Source: Acidianus hospitalis (GTDB lineage Archaea > Thermoproteota > Thermoprotei_A > Sulfolobales > Sulfolobaceae). From it: a stretch of DNA of 7,170 nt. The position numbers and the translations under genes were made by a program. A model generated the notes under the pieces. The model did not search any database and was not told the origin of the DNA. It saw nothing but the letters and a program-made list of their open reading frames with translations. Shown here one piece after another: positions 1-5,950 of this stretch. Each line of letters begins with the position of its first letter. Positions within the stretch are counted from its first letter, which is position 1. The stretch is taken from NCBI GenBank assembly GCA_003086435.1, contig QEFD01000011.1:1-7170 (forward strand), written 5' to 3'.

Positions 1-1041
1 AAATCCTTCTGTCAATCCTTCAGCTATCGCTCTAGGTATTTCTGCCATGTTAATTTTAACACATTTGCCTTTTGTGTTTCCTACGTACGCTATTTGAGGT
101 TCTGTGTAAATTACTTTTGGTACGGCTTCTGGCTTATAGTATTTTTCTATTCCTGATGCATTTAATCCTGCTACAAATCCTTCGTGAATTGCTTCATGAG
201 CAGTAAAAGTACCAGTTATATCGCCTGCGGCATAGATATTATTTACTCCAGTATACATTCTTTTATCTACTTTAATCCACTTTTCATGCAGTAATTCTTC
301 GAATCCATCTAATGCAGGCTTTCTTCCAAATGTATAAAGTATAATGTCATACTGTGGTAATTCTTCATTTCCAATACGTGGTTTATCGCCTAAAGTGATC
401 TCAGAAGATAGATAGAGTTTGATTCCTATTTTCTTGAAGTAGGCTGTAACGGCTTTCTTTAAATCCTCGTCAAGATATGGTAGCAAGTTATCAGATTTTT
501 CTACTATACTTACGTCTTTCCCTGACATCTTAAGTAACCAAGCGTATTCTACTCCACCGGCTCCTCCGCCTACGACTAGAACTTTAGAAAACTCTTTATC
601 TAAGTAAGGTAAATCATCAGAAGCAATAGTTCCTTCTACTTGAGGTTTTTCTGTTCCCGTAGCTATTATTATTTTATCTGAGGGAATTGTTTGCCCTCCT
701 ACTTGTATGTTACCACTCCTTAATTCAGCTTTTCCGTGAATTACTTCTATTCCGTAAGATTCTAGCATGTACTCTACTCCTTTAGAAAGCCTATTTACTG
801 CATTTTTTGCAATTTTCTGTATTTCACTGAACGAGAAATTAAGCTCTCTTCCGGTCTCTTCTGCAAAATATTTCAAGAAAAGAGGGTGTAGCATAGCTTT
901 AGATGGAATGCAACCATAAAGTACGCAAGTACCTCCTAGTTTATCATTCTTTTCAACAAGCTTGACTTTGTTCCCTAGTTTGGCTGAGGCAATTGCGGAA
1001 TATATACCTGCAGGTCCAGAACCTATTATCGTAATATTCAT
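1..1041 (-). CDS. FAD-dependent pyridine nucleotide-disulfide oxidoreductase, dihydrolipoamide dehydrogenase-like (C terminus cut by window edge)
   Basis: Flavoprotein that passes electrons between NAD(P)H and a disulfide substrate through an active-site cysteine pair; expected in the cytoplasm. The frame is open from an ATG at 1041 to the left edge, giving 347 residues; relatives have roughly 400-460, so the end is missing. Visible motifs are the FAD dinucleotide fold GSGPAG (residues 7-12), the redox motif GGTCVLYGC (36-44) with Cys39 and Cys44 in the family's CxxxxC spacing followed by IPSK, ATG (127-129), the NAD fold GGGAGGVE (158-165) with acidic Glu181 ending the second strand (favours NAD over NADP), and the second FAD motif AAGD (271-274). 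The dimerisation domain begins near residue 305. The catalytic His-Glu pair of lipoamide dehydrogenases would lie beyond the edge, so mercuric reductase-like or other NADH:disulfide enzymes remain possible. It follows uspA by 38 bp but has its own TATA box. Confidence 0.93.
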   Translation of the reverse strand, partial: MNITIIGSGPAGIYSAIASAKLGNKVKLVEKNDKLGGTCVLYGCIPSKAMLHPLFLKYFAEETGRELNFSFSEIQKIAKNAVNRLSKGVEYMLESYGIEVIHGKAELRSGNIQVGGQTIPSDKIIIATGTEKPQVEGTIASDDLPYLDKEFSKVLVVGGGAGGVEYAWLLKMSGKDVSIVEKSDNLLPYLDEDLKKAVTAYFKKIGIKLYLSSEITLGDKPRIGNEELPQYDIILYTFGRKPALDGFEELLHEKWIKVDKRMYTGVNNIYAAGDITGTFTAHEAIHEGFVAGLNASGIEKYYKPEAVPKVIYTEPQIAYVGNTKGKCVKINMAEIPRAIAEGLTEGF

Positions 1042-1062
1042 TTTTATCGAAAAGTTCTATAA

Positions 1063-1068
1063 TATAAA
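1063..1068 (-). promoter_or_regulatory. Box A (TATA) for the disulfide oxidoreductase; leaderless spacing
   Basis: On the minus strand TTTATA sits at -27 to -22 from the ATG at 1041, within a longer TTTTTATAT stretch. That is the archaeal box A distance for transcription starting at or next to the A of the start codon. No Shine-Dalgarno lies between the box and the ATG, which agrees with a leaderless mRNA. The gene can therefore be transcribed independently of uspA. Confidence 0.6.
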
Positions 1069-1078
1069 AATTAAAAAA
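1066..1078 (-). terminator. Probable U-rich terminator after uspA
   Basis: Directly after the uspA stop codon the minus strand reads TTTTTTAATTTTT, two T tracts as expected for intrinsic archaeal termination without a hairpin. The second tract doubles as part of the next gene's box A, so uspA ends where the oxidoreductase promoter begins. Read-through cannot be excluded. Confidence 0.4.
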
Positions 1079-1079
1079 T

Positions 1080-1505
1080 TTACTTTACTACCATTACTGG
1101 TATCTTAGCTTCTTGAACAAGCCTAGTTGAGACACTGCCTAGGAATACTCTCTTTAGAGTTGAAAGACCTCTACTTCCTGTAACTATTAAATCAACGTTG
1201 TTTTTATTGGCATATTCTAGGATTGCACTTGCTGGATCACCTTCTAATATTACGCCTTCCGCCTCAACTCCTCCTTCCTTGGACTTCTTTTTGGCCTCTT
1301 CGATATCTGCCTTTGCTCTATTATAGACTGATTCTATAACGTCTGCAGGTACTGGAGCTATTCCGGCCCCTGCAAATACTGTTGAATCAACTACCTCAAC
1401 AATGTCTAATTTTGCCTCATATTTCTTTGCTAAATCTATTGCGATTTCTAATGCTCTTTTTGCATGTGATGAACCATCATAGGCTACTAACACATGTTTA
1501 AACAT
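1080..1505 (-). CDS. Universal stress protein UspA family, ATP-binding type
   Basis: Single-domain cytoplasmic universal stress protein of 141 residues, the usual size. Usp proteins form dimers that bind ATP or other nucleotides and aid survival under stress; the exact role in archaea is poorly defined. The N terminus MFKHVLVAYDGS has the conserved strand-1 Asp10. Near the C terminus G110-x2-G113-x9-G123-S124 fits the nucleotide-binding signature G-2x-G-9x-G(S/T), placing it with the ATP-binding MJ0577-like group. The last strand IPVMVV is also typical. The ATG at 1505 is preceded by GAGG (1510-1513), 4 nt away, and by a TATA box, supporting this start. It is divergent from the unknown gene pair starting at 1647 and lies upstream of the oxidoreductase, which could link it to redox stress, though that is only context. 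Confidence 0.95.
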   Translation of the reverse strand: MFKHVLVAYDGSSHAKRALEIAIDLAKKYEAKLDIVEVVDSTVFAGAGIAPVPADVIESVYNRAKADIEEAKKKSKEGGVEAEGVILEGDPASAILEYANKNNVDLIVTGSRGLSTLKRVFLGSVSTRLVQEAKIPVMVVK

Positions 1506-1533
1506 ATTTCCTCATTTCTTATGTAGATAACGC

Positions 1534-1543
1534 ATTATATAAA
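1534..1543 (-). promoter_or_regulatory. uspA box A (TATA)
   Basis: TTTATATAAT on the minus strand lies about 29-38 bp upstream of the uspA ATG. A start about 26 bp downstream of its centre gives a short leader of around ten nucleotides that would just include the GAGG at 1510-1513. Confidence 0.6.
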
Positions 1544-1580
1544 GTTGAATGAAGGAAAATTTCTTTGTATTACAGAATAA

Positions 1581-1594
1581 AATTGTATACAATT
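1581..1594. promoter_or_regulatory. 14-bp perfect palindrome AATTGTATACAATT, candidate operator
   Basis: The sequence is identical to its reverse complement over 14 bp. It lies between the divergent promoters of uspA and the gene at 1647, about 38 bp from the uspA TATA box and 23 bp from the other, so one bound dimer could act on both. The half-sites TTGTA/TACAA recall those I remember for the Sulfolobus Lrp-type regulator Ss-LrpB, but the A/T spacer of that motif is missing here. The regulator is unknown. Confidence 0.45.
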
Positions 1595-1616
1595 GAAAAG
1601 ATTGATAATGGCAAAA

Positions 1617-1624
1617 TATATATA
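1617..1624 (+). promoter_or_regulatory. Box A (TATA) of the unknown gene pair; supports the start at 1647
   Basis: TATATATA preceded by AAAA (upstream A-rich, BRE-like) lies at -30 to -23 from the ATG at 1647, the normal place for a leaderless archaeal transcript. Relative to the ATG at 1638 it would sit at -21 to -14, too close, so transcription would begin downstream of that codon. Confidence 0.6.
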
Positions 1625-1646
1625 CCATTAATCTGTAATGTTAGAT

Positions 1647-2018
1647 ATGAGGCCGTTAGTAGCAATCGATCTTAATTCGAATATTGATTATCTTGTATTA
1701 TTTAAATTTATAAATAATCTATTGAGGAAATTTAAGGACGTTGATATAACATTCATAGTCGACGACGGTAAGATTTTGGAATTTGATAACGATGAAGTGT
1801 TTAAGATTTCAGATTCATACTCAACTGTAGAATTAGTAAGGGACTTAAAATCTATTTCCGACAAGGGCGATTCTCTGAAGTTGGGGAGCCTGTTAAAGCT
1901 AAAGAGAGAACTAGGGAGAAGTATTGTTATCTTAGTAAGCGATAGGAAAGTAAAATCTAAAGGCGAGCTTATATTCGTATTTGATGGGAAGAGAATACGT
2001 CTTCTGAATGGAAATTGA
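1647..2018 (+). CDS. Small protein of unknown function, possible degenerate von Willebrand A-like fold
   Basis: I do not recognise this gene. It encodes 123 residues from the ATG at 1647, or 126 from the ATG at 1638; the TATA position favours 1647. The predicted pattern is alternating strands and helices: LVAIDLNSN (residues 4-12), a helix, VDITFIVDDGK, a helix, a KGDSLKLGS segment, then SIVILVSDRK and a final ELIFVFDGK hairpin. The DLNSN after strand 1, a polar segment before a helix, and a VSD after a hydrophobic strand recall a weakened metal-site (MIDAS) layout of von Willebrand A domains. This is a fold-level guess only. There is no signal peptide or membrane segment. Its stop overlaps the next gene's start by 4 bp, so the two are almost certainly co-translated and probably work together. 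Confidence 0.72.
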   Translation: MRPLVAIDLNSNIDYLVLFKFINNLLRKFKDVDITFIVDDGKILEFDNDEVFKISDSYSTVELVRDLKSISDKGDSLKLGSLLKLKRELGRSIVILVSDRKVKSKGELIFVFDGKRIRLLNGN

Positions 2019-2500
2019 AAATTTGTTGGAAAGAAGGATATAAATTCTTGTATTTTATGGGGAAATTAGTATTTATTAAGGATGGGAGAATAATCTTTAA
2101 CAACGAGAGAAAATTAGAAGACTGCGTAGAACTCCCGTTTTTAGTTGAGGAGAATTATTTGAAGTTTAAGGACTTATCTATTCCTTTAATTTTTAGCGAT
2201 GAGAGGAGAAAGCTAGCTCGACTATTTCTTCTTTTATCTCTTTCTACTTCTCACGAGGTTTTTAATTGTTGCGAAAACGTGAAAATCTTTATTGATAGCA
2301 AGTTAGCAGAAGTTAATTTAAATAACTTAAAAAGAGGTTTTACTAAAATTTGCGGAAATTACGGCAGTACAAAATTAGTTTACTGCATATCAAATGAAAG
2401 TATAGCTATAATGGGGAGAAGCGAAAAGGATTCGCAAAAAGCTTTAGATGAAATTAAAGAATTTGTATCTCTTTTATCTTCTATTAATAATAGGGTCTGA
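2015..2500 (+). CDS. Protein of unknown function, translationally coupled partner of the upstream small protein
   Basis: I do not recognise this gene. It encodes 161 residues from a TTG at 2015 that overlaps the upstream TGA (TTGA), a typical stop-start coupling; no clear Shine-Dalgarno is present. An ATG at 2057 (residue 15) is the alternative start. The N-terminal 60 residues look strand-rich (FLYFMGKLVFIKDGRIIF), followed by an amphipathic helix with a hydrophobic LFLLLSLS stretch near residues 70-77 that is too short to span a membrane. A second strand-rich part (VKIFID, KLVYCIS, SIAIMG) ends in a charged helix (residues 137-156). Six cysteines (4, 37, 85, 86, 113, 124) are many for its size and could form disulfides or bind metal, but there is no CxxC pair. 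The 3' end overlaps the convergent MFS gene by 27 bp. Confidence 0.72.
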   Translation: MKICWKEGYKFLYFMGKLVFIKDGRIIFNNERKLEDCVELPFLVEENYLKFKDLSIPLIFSDERRKLARLFLLLSLSTSHEVFNCCENVKIFIDSKLAEVNLNNLKRGFTKICGNYGSTKLVYCISNESIAIMGRSEKDSQKALDEIKEFVSLLSSINNRV

Positions 2501-3634
2501 CCAATACTTAACGAAGAAGATGACAGCCGAAACTATTACTGGAATTTCTAATAAGAGCATTGAATATCCTAATCCTATGAACTCCGATAAGAATCCTATT
2601 ATTGCAGGTATGCTCGTAAATAAAATGTTATTATATGCTAAGAAATATGAGTTAACAGCATTTCTTTCTTCTTGCGTTGTAGCTCTAGCTATCATTACTG
2701 TTGACATTGGAAATATTGAGCCGTGAGGAATACCAAGTAGAGCCATCATTATTAAGAATGACATGAAGCTAGGCGCAAATATCATAAATCCTAGCCCAAA
2801 TGCAGTAATTATTATGGAAATCATTAGAGGATATTTAAGCGAATTAAAAGGTCTAATAGTCATAAAGCTTCTGGTTAAGAATGATAAGGCAAAGAATGGA
2901 ATATATGAAGAGTAACCTATTGCAGAACTTACGTGAAATTTTTCTATTGCATAAATTGTTAAGAATGCTGTAAATGCTGCGAATGGAACATTATAAGTTG
3001 TAATAGAAAGTACAGAGGTTATGAATCCTTTATTCTTTAGTGCTGATAGCCCATATTTTTCTCTCTTAACATTAGGGAATTTTATGGTCCACGCTATTCC
3101 TGCACCTATTAGTGCTAAAGGCGTAAAAGCTAGAAATACCATTTTATAACTTCCAGTTAAATGAAGAATGTAAGTTTCTAATGAAGGTCCTATAATTAAG
3201 CTTATGCTCAAGCTTGTTGAATATAATCCTAGAAGCCTCTCTGCAGTCTTTTTATCTTCAACTAGTGAGGCAGATGTAATTAAATTAGGTAATATTAATC
3301 CAAAAGAGATTCCTGCTAGAGGAGTTATTAGCCATATTAATTCTGCATTAGAGAAATAATATAAAACTAGAATTATGGCAATAGCCAAGTTTGACGCTAT
3401 GAACGCATTTCTCCTTACTCTAGCATTCATTCTAGGATTTAGGTAAGACGTTGATATGAATGTGCTCATATATATTAACGCTTCTAGCAATCCAGCCATT
3501 ACATTAGTGAATCCAAACACATATTTTCCTAGGGGTGCTAATGTTGTTGTTACCATGTTATTTGTAGCTCTTGAGGTGATTGTAATTAAAGCCAAAGTTA
3601 TGGCCATATATAAGAAATCCCTTTGTGAGCTCAT
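2474..3634 (-). CDS. Major facilitator superfamily transporter
   Basis: Integral membrane secondary transporter of 386 residues, normal for a 12-helix MFS protein. Hydrophobic segments lie near residues 7-26, 38-60, 73-94, 97-120, 138-160, 165-184, 203-228, 241-261, 268-288, 290-312, 326-351 and 354-376. The basic loop NPRMNARVRR (66-75) falls between helices 2 and 3, where the family has its GxxxDRxGRR motif, here strongly diverged. A charged central loop, KFPNVKREKYG (185-195), separates the two halves. Proline and glycine clusters such as GISFGLILPN (108-117) and GIPHGSIFPM (301-310) recur at equivalent places in each half, consistent with internal duplication. The substrate cannot be read from the sequence; drug or metabolite efflux is a guess. 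It lies 105 bp downstream of tmcA with its own promoter and a palindromic candidate operator. Confidence 0.93.
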   Translation of the reverse strand: MSSQRDFLYMAITLALITITSRATNNMVTTTLAPLGKYVFGFTNVMAGLLEALIYMSTFISTSYLNPRMNARVRRNAFIASNLAIAIILVLYYFSNAELIWLITPLAGISFGLILPNLITSASLVEDKKTAERLLGLYSTSLSISLIIGPSLETYILHLTGSYKMVFLAFTPLALIGAGIAWTIKFPNVKREKYGLSALKNKGFITSVLSITTYNVPFAAFTAFLTIYAIEKFHVSSAIGYSSYIPFFALSFLTRSFMTIRPFNSLKYPLMISIIITAFGLGFMIFAPSFMSFLIMMALLGIPHGSIFPMSTVMIARATTQEERNAVNSYFLAYNNILFTSIPAIIGFLSEFIGLGYSMLLLEIPVIVSAVIFFVKYWSDPIINRR

Positions 3635-3640
3635 TGCAGT

Positions 3641-3663
3641 AAACTATAGAAACTATATAGTTT
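3641..3663. promoter_or_regulatory. Palindrome AAACTATATAGTTT with an adjacent repeated half, candidate operator of the MFS gene
   Basis: A perfect 14-bp palindrome (3650-3663) is preceded directly by a second AAACTATAG (3641-3649) that repeats its left half. The element covers -29 to -7 from the transporter's start codon, overlapping the box A area and the initiation site, where a bound repressor would block TBP or RNA polymerase. Small transporters under a ligand-responsive repressor often have this layout. No regulator gene is adjacent in this window. Confidence 0.5.
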
Positions 3664-3668
3664 AAAAA
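3661..3668 (-). promoter_or_regulatory. Candidate box A of the MFS gene
   Basis: TTTTTAAA on the minus strand is centred about 30 bp upstream of the ATG at 3634, giving a leader of at most a few nucleotides. The adjoining TATATA inside the palindrome (3654-3659, -25 to -20) is an alternative box. No Shine-Dalgarno precedes the ATG, so a leaderless or nearly leaderless mRNA is likely. Confidence 0.5.
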
Positions 3669-3674
3669 TGTTTC

Positions 3675-3686
3675 CTTAAATTTAAG
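3675..3686. repeat. 12-bp perfect palindrome CTTAAATTTAAG
   Basis: Self-complementary 12-mer in the gap between tmcA and the MFS gene, 12 bp upstream of the AAACTATATAGTTT element. A further 10-bp palindrome, AGTTTAAACT, lies at 3721-3730 and shares the AAACT/AGTTT half-site with the promoter element. Short A/T palindromes arise easily in such AT-rich DNA, so a function is uncertain. Confidence 0.3.
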
Positions 3687-3739
3687 CAAGTTATATTTTG
3701 ATTATATTCTATACAAATGAAGTTTAAACTGCGTTAAAG

Positions 3740-5950
3740 TTAAAGCTCTATGTAATCCTTCTCTTCTTGTCCATAATATTTTTTAACTATCTTTTTAATT
3801 CCTCTCCTGAGCAGATTTTCAGCTTCTTGATTATCTACACCCAACATTTTTGCCGAATGAGACCAGCTCTTTCCTTGAAAAGTTCTTGCTATTATCGCCG
3901 AAACTTCTTCCTCGTCTAATTTAAAACTTAAGTCGTAAAAATATTTTTCAGCAATAGCATGTATAGCTTCTGAGGCAGAATTATAAGGTATTTTTCCGTT
4001 CAAATATGCATAGATTTTACCGATATAAGTGTCATCAATTTCGATTTCTTTTTTAAACTCTATATTAGTCAGGATTTTTGCCAAAATTCTAGGATTAACG
4101 TTAAAGTAAACTTGATGCGATGTTCTAAGAATTTTATCTTTCAATAATTTTCCTAACTCGACTAGAAACTTTTCTGCCCTCTCAGTTAAAGCCTTCATTA
4201 CAATCACTGAATATCCTCCTAATCCTTCATTTTTTCTGGATGCAAGATAAACAGGTTTAAATCCATTTTTTATCCAAAAATTTAGAACTTTATAATCAGC
4301 AACGAATGAAGAGCCTATCCAATCAATATTATTTTTTAGGGCAATTTTTTCTACATTAGATAAAAGTTTGGTTCCAAGGCCTTGATTTTGCAATTCTGGA
4401 GTTACTGCTATTCTCATTATTCTCCATCCTTTTAATTTTCCAAAATTTCTTATTCTCATGTATTTTATAATTCTGTGAGGTATTAAATTTCCTTCATTTT
4501 CCTCCCCGTTAAGTATATGATCTTCTGTAGTTTCATCTAATTCTCCTTCTTCTACGATTTCTGCAACAGCATTATAGCCTATAGTGAAAATCCTCTGAAA
4601 AGCCATGTCTCCAAGGAACATTAAATCGTCTGGAGAATTTCTATAATGTGCCGAAACTAGTATTCCATAAATTTGCCTTAATAATTCTTCATTAGAGAAT
4701 AAATCTTCCTGAGTAATTTCCATGAATTGAGTATTGTTTCTATAAACTTCTGGTTCTGCGTCTAAAAGCATTACATTATAGATGAATTTCTCTACAGGAT
4801 CTCCTTTTGCATACCTAATTGGATAATCTAACTTTACTATCTGAGAGTTATCTAGAGAATTTATGTATTTCATGAATGCCTTTCCAGATCCCTCATAGCC
4901 TTGAATAGTACTGATAAAGACTATCTTATCCCATGAATTTCTTATATATTCTAAGTTTTCTATTCCTAAAGCGGCCGCTTCGTCAACTATTATCAAATCT
5001 CCATTTTCATCTTTGGCCAAATCTGGAGAAGTCCATTTTATATTAACTTCTCCTGCTGATATTTTCATGATTTTTCCTTCTTTGGATATTTTTTTCTTAT
5101 ACCTAATTTTTAAAGCCCTTAATCCTTCTTCAAGAAATTGTATTATTGCTTGTGATGAATAATAAGAAGGAGACGTGATTATGACGTTAGTAGGCTTAGA
5201 TAATGTCCTTTTTACATAAAAGGATAGTGCAAGTCCTACTCCTGCACTCTTTCCCCTACCTCTAGGAGCTGTAACTATAAGAATTCTTTTACCTTTTTCT
5301 AAAACAAAATCAAATTCCCTTATTAGTTTGACTTGATCGTCAGTTAAACATAAGTCGTACAAACTTTTAGGGATTGTTTTATCATAACTTTTCTTATGAG
5401 GCTTTGAGACCTCTGATGAGGAGAAAGGTTTAAACTTAATATCATTATCCTTGGCAAAAATTATTCCCCTAGAGTTTATAGCCATTTTTATGAATCTATT
5501 TTCAAATAAATTCTTTACAACTCCATTTCTAGTCAGCGAAAATTTATATAATTTATTAATATCTGAAATATCGTTAGAGTAAATTATTACTAAACCTCCA
5601 CCTCTAGTTAAATCTACTAGCCTTGAGATATAATTTGGTCTAAAATCGTTAACTGCGTCTAGGATTGTTAAATCAAAGCTTTCACCTAGGTACTTTTCTG
5701 AAGACGAATAATCTATGTCAACGATCTCGTTAGTCATTATTGCCTCTTTAAGAGTAGATAATCTATCTTTGCTTCCATTAACCCAAGGGTGAAAAGCATA
5801 TGCTATTTTAGGGTTATTATTAACTTGCAGGTAAGTTTTGATTAACTCTATAGTATTATCTAGATAATTTTTACCTAAAATTATAGCTAAATGCCTATAA
5901 TATCCAATCTTTGCATCGTAAAAATTTTGTAATAGATTATTGAACTTCAT
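3740..5950 (-). CDS. tmcA: tRNA(Met)/RNA cytidine acetyltransferase TmcA (ac4C synthase)
   Basis: Makes N4-acetylcytidine in RNA using acetyl-CoA and ATP. Bacterial TmcA modifies the wobble C34 of elongator tRNA-Met; archaeal relatives can acetylate many tRNA and rRNA sites, which stabilises RNA at high temperature. It has 736 residues from the ATG at 5950. Domain order is an N-terminal Rossmann-like region (about 1-190), an RecA-like helicase/ATPase with Walker A GRGKS (231-235), DEAA (323-326) and the TIQGYEGSGK segment (348-357), then a GNAT acetyltransferase with RIAVTPELQNQGLG (513-526), whose QxxGxG contacts acetyl-CoA, and a C-terminal RNA-binding region. All hallmark motifs look intact. 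A GTG at 5965 would add five residues, but it lies inside the GGTGAG ribosome binding site serving the ATG, so 5950 is preferred. It overlaps the upstream dehydrogenase gene by 14 bp. Confidence 0.97.
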   Translation of the reverse strand: MKFNNLLQNFYDAKIGYYRHLAIILGKNYLDNTIELIKTYLQVNNNPKIAYAFHPWVNGSKDRLSTLKEAIMTNEIVDIDYSSSEKYLGESFDLTILDAVNDFRPNYISRLVDLTRGGGLVIIYSNDISDINKLYKFSLTRNGVVKNLFENRFIKMAINSRGIIFAKDNDIKFKPFSSSEVSKPHKKSYDKTIPKSLYDLCLTDDQVKLIREFDFVLEKGKRILIVTAPRGRGKSAGVGLALSFYVKRTLSKPTNVIITSPSYYSSQAIIQFLEEGLRALKIRYKKKISKEGKIMKISAGEVNIKWTSPDLAKDENGDLIIVDEAAALGIENLEYIRNSWDKIVFISTIQGYEGSGKAFMKYINSLDNSQIVKLDYPIRYAKGDPVEKFIYNVMLLDAEPEVYRNNTQFMEITQEDLFSNEELLRQIYGILVSAHYRNSPDDLMFLGDMAFQRIFTIGYNAVAEIVEEGELDETTEDHILNGEENEGNLIPHRIIKYMRIRNFGKLKGWRIMRIAVTPELQNQGLGTKLLSNVEKIALKNNIDWIGSSFVADYKVLNFWIKNGFKPVYLASRKNEGLGGYSVIVMKALTERAEKFLVELGKLLKDKILRTSHQVYFNVNPRILAKILTNIEFKKEIEIDDTYIGKIYAYLNGKIPYNSASEAIHAIAEKYFYDLSFKLDEEEVSAIIARTFQGKSWSHSAKMLGVDNQEAENLLRRGIKKIVKKYYGQEEKDYIEL

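Noticed and set aside
66..77. Possible Cys-rich or frameshifted end of the oxidoreductase near the left edge
   Set aside because: The minus-strand frame stays open and family-like (VPKVIYTEPQIAYVGN) up to position 1, so the gene is only cut by the window.
1506..1637. Possible small RNA or short gene in the uspA/unknown-gene gap
   Set aside because: The region is explained by two divergent TATA boxes and a palindrome; there is no GC-rich segment or stable hairpin and no convincing short frame.
2448..2726. Plus-strand open frame of 92 codons over the end of the MFS gene
   Set aside because: It lies antisense to the well-supported transporter C terminus, has no promoter of its own and no family pattern; it is a shadow frame.
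3456..3665. Plus-strand open frame of 69 codons over the start of the MFS gene
   Set aside because: It is antisense to the transporter N terminus and its promoter, with low-complexity hydrophobic content caused by the complementary membrane codons.
4490..4580. Acidic, Glu-rich stretch in TmcA (about residues 457-487) that looks like an insertion
   Set aside because: TmcA proteins normally carry a variable acidic, low-conservation segment before the LIP-H-R-I-I part of the acetyltransferase domain, so this is ordinary family variation.
5405..5425. CTGATGAGG resembling a C box of a C/D guide RNA
   Set aside because: It lies inside the tmcA coding sequence and has no properly spaced C'/D' and D boxes or terminal stem.
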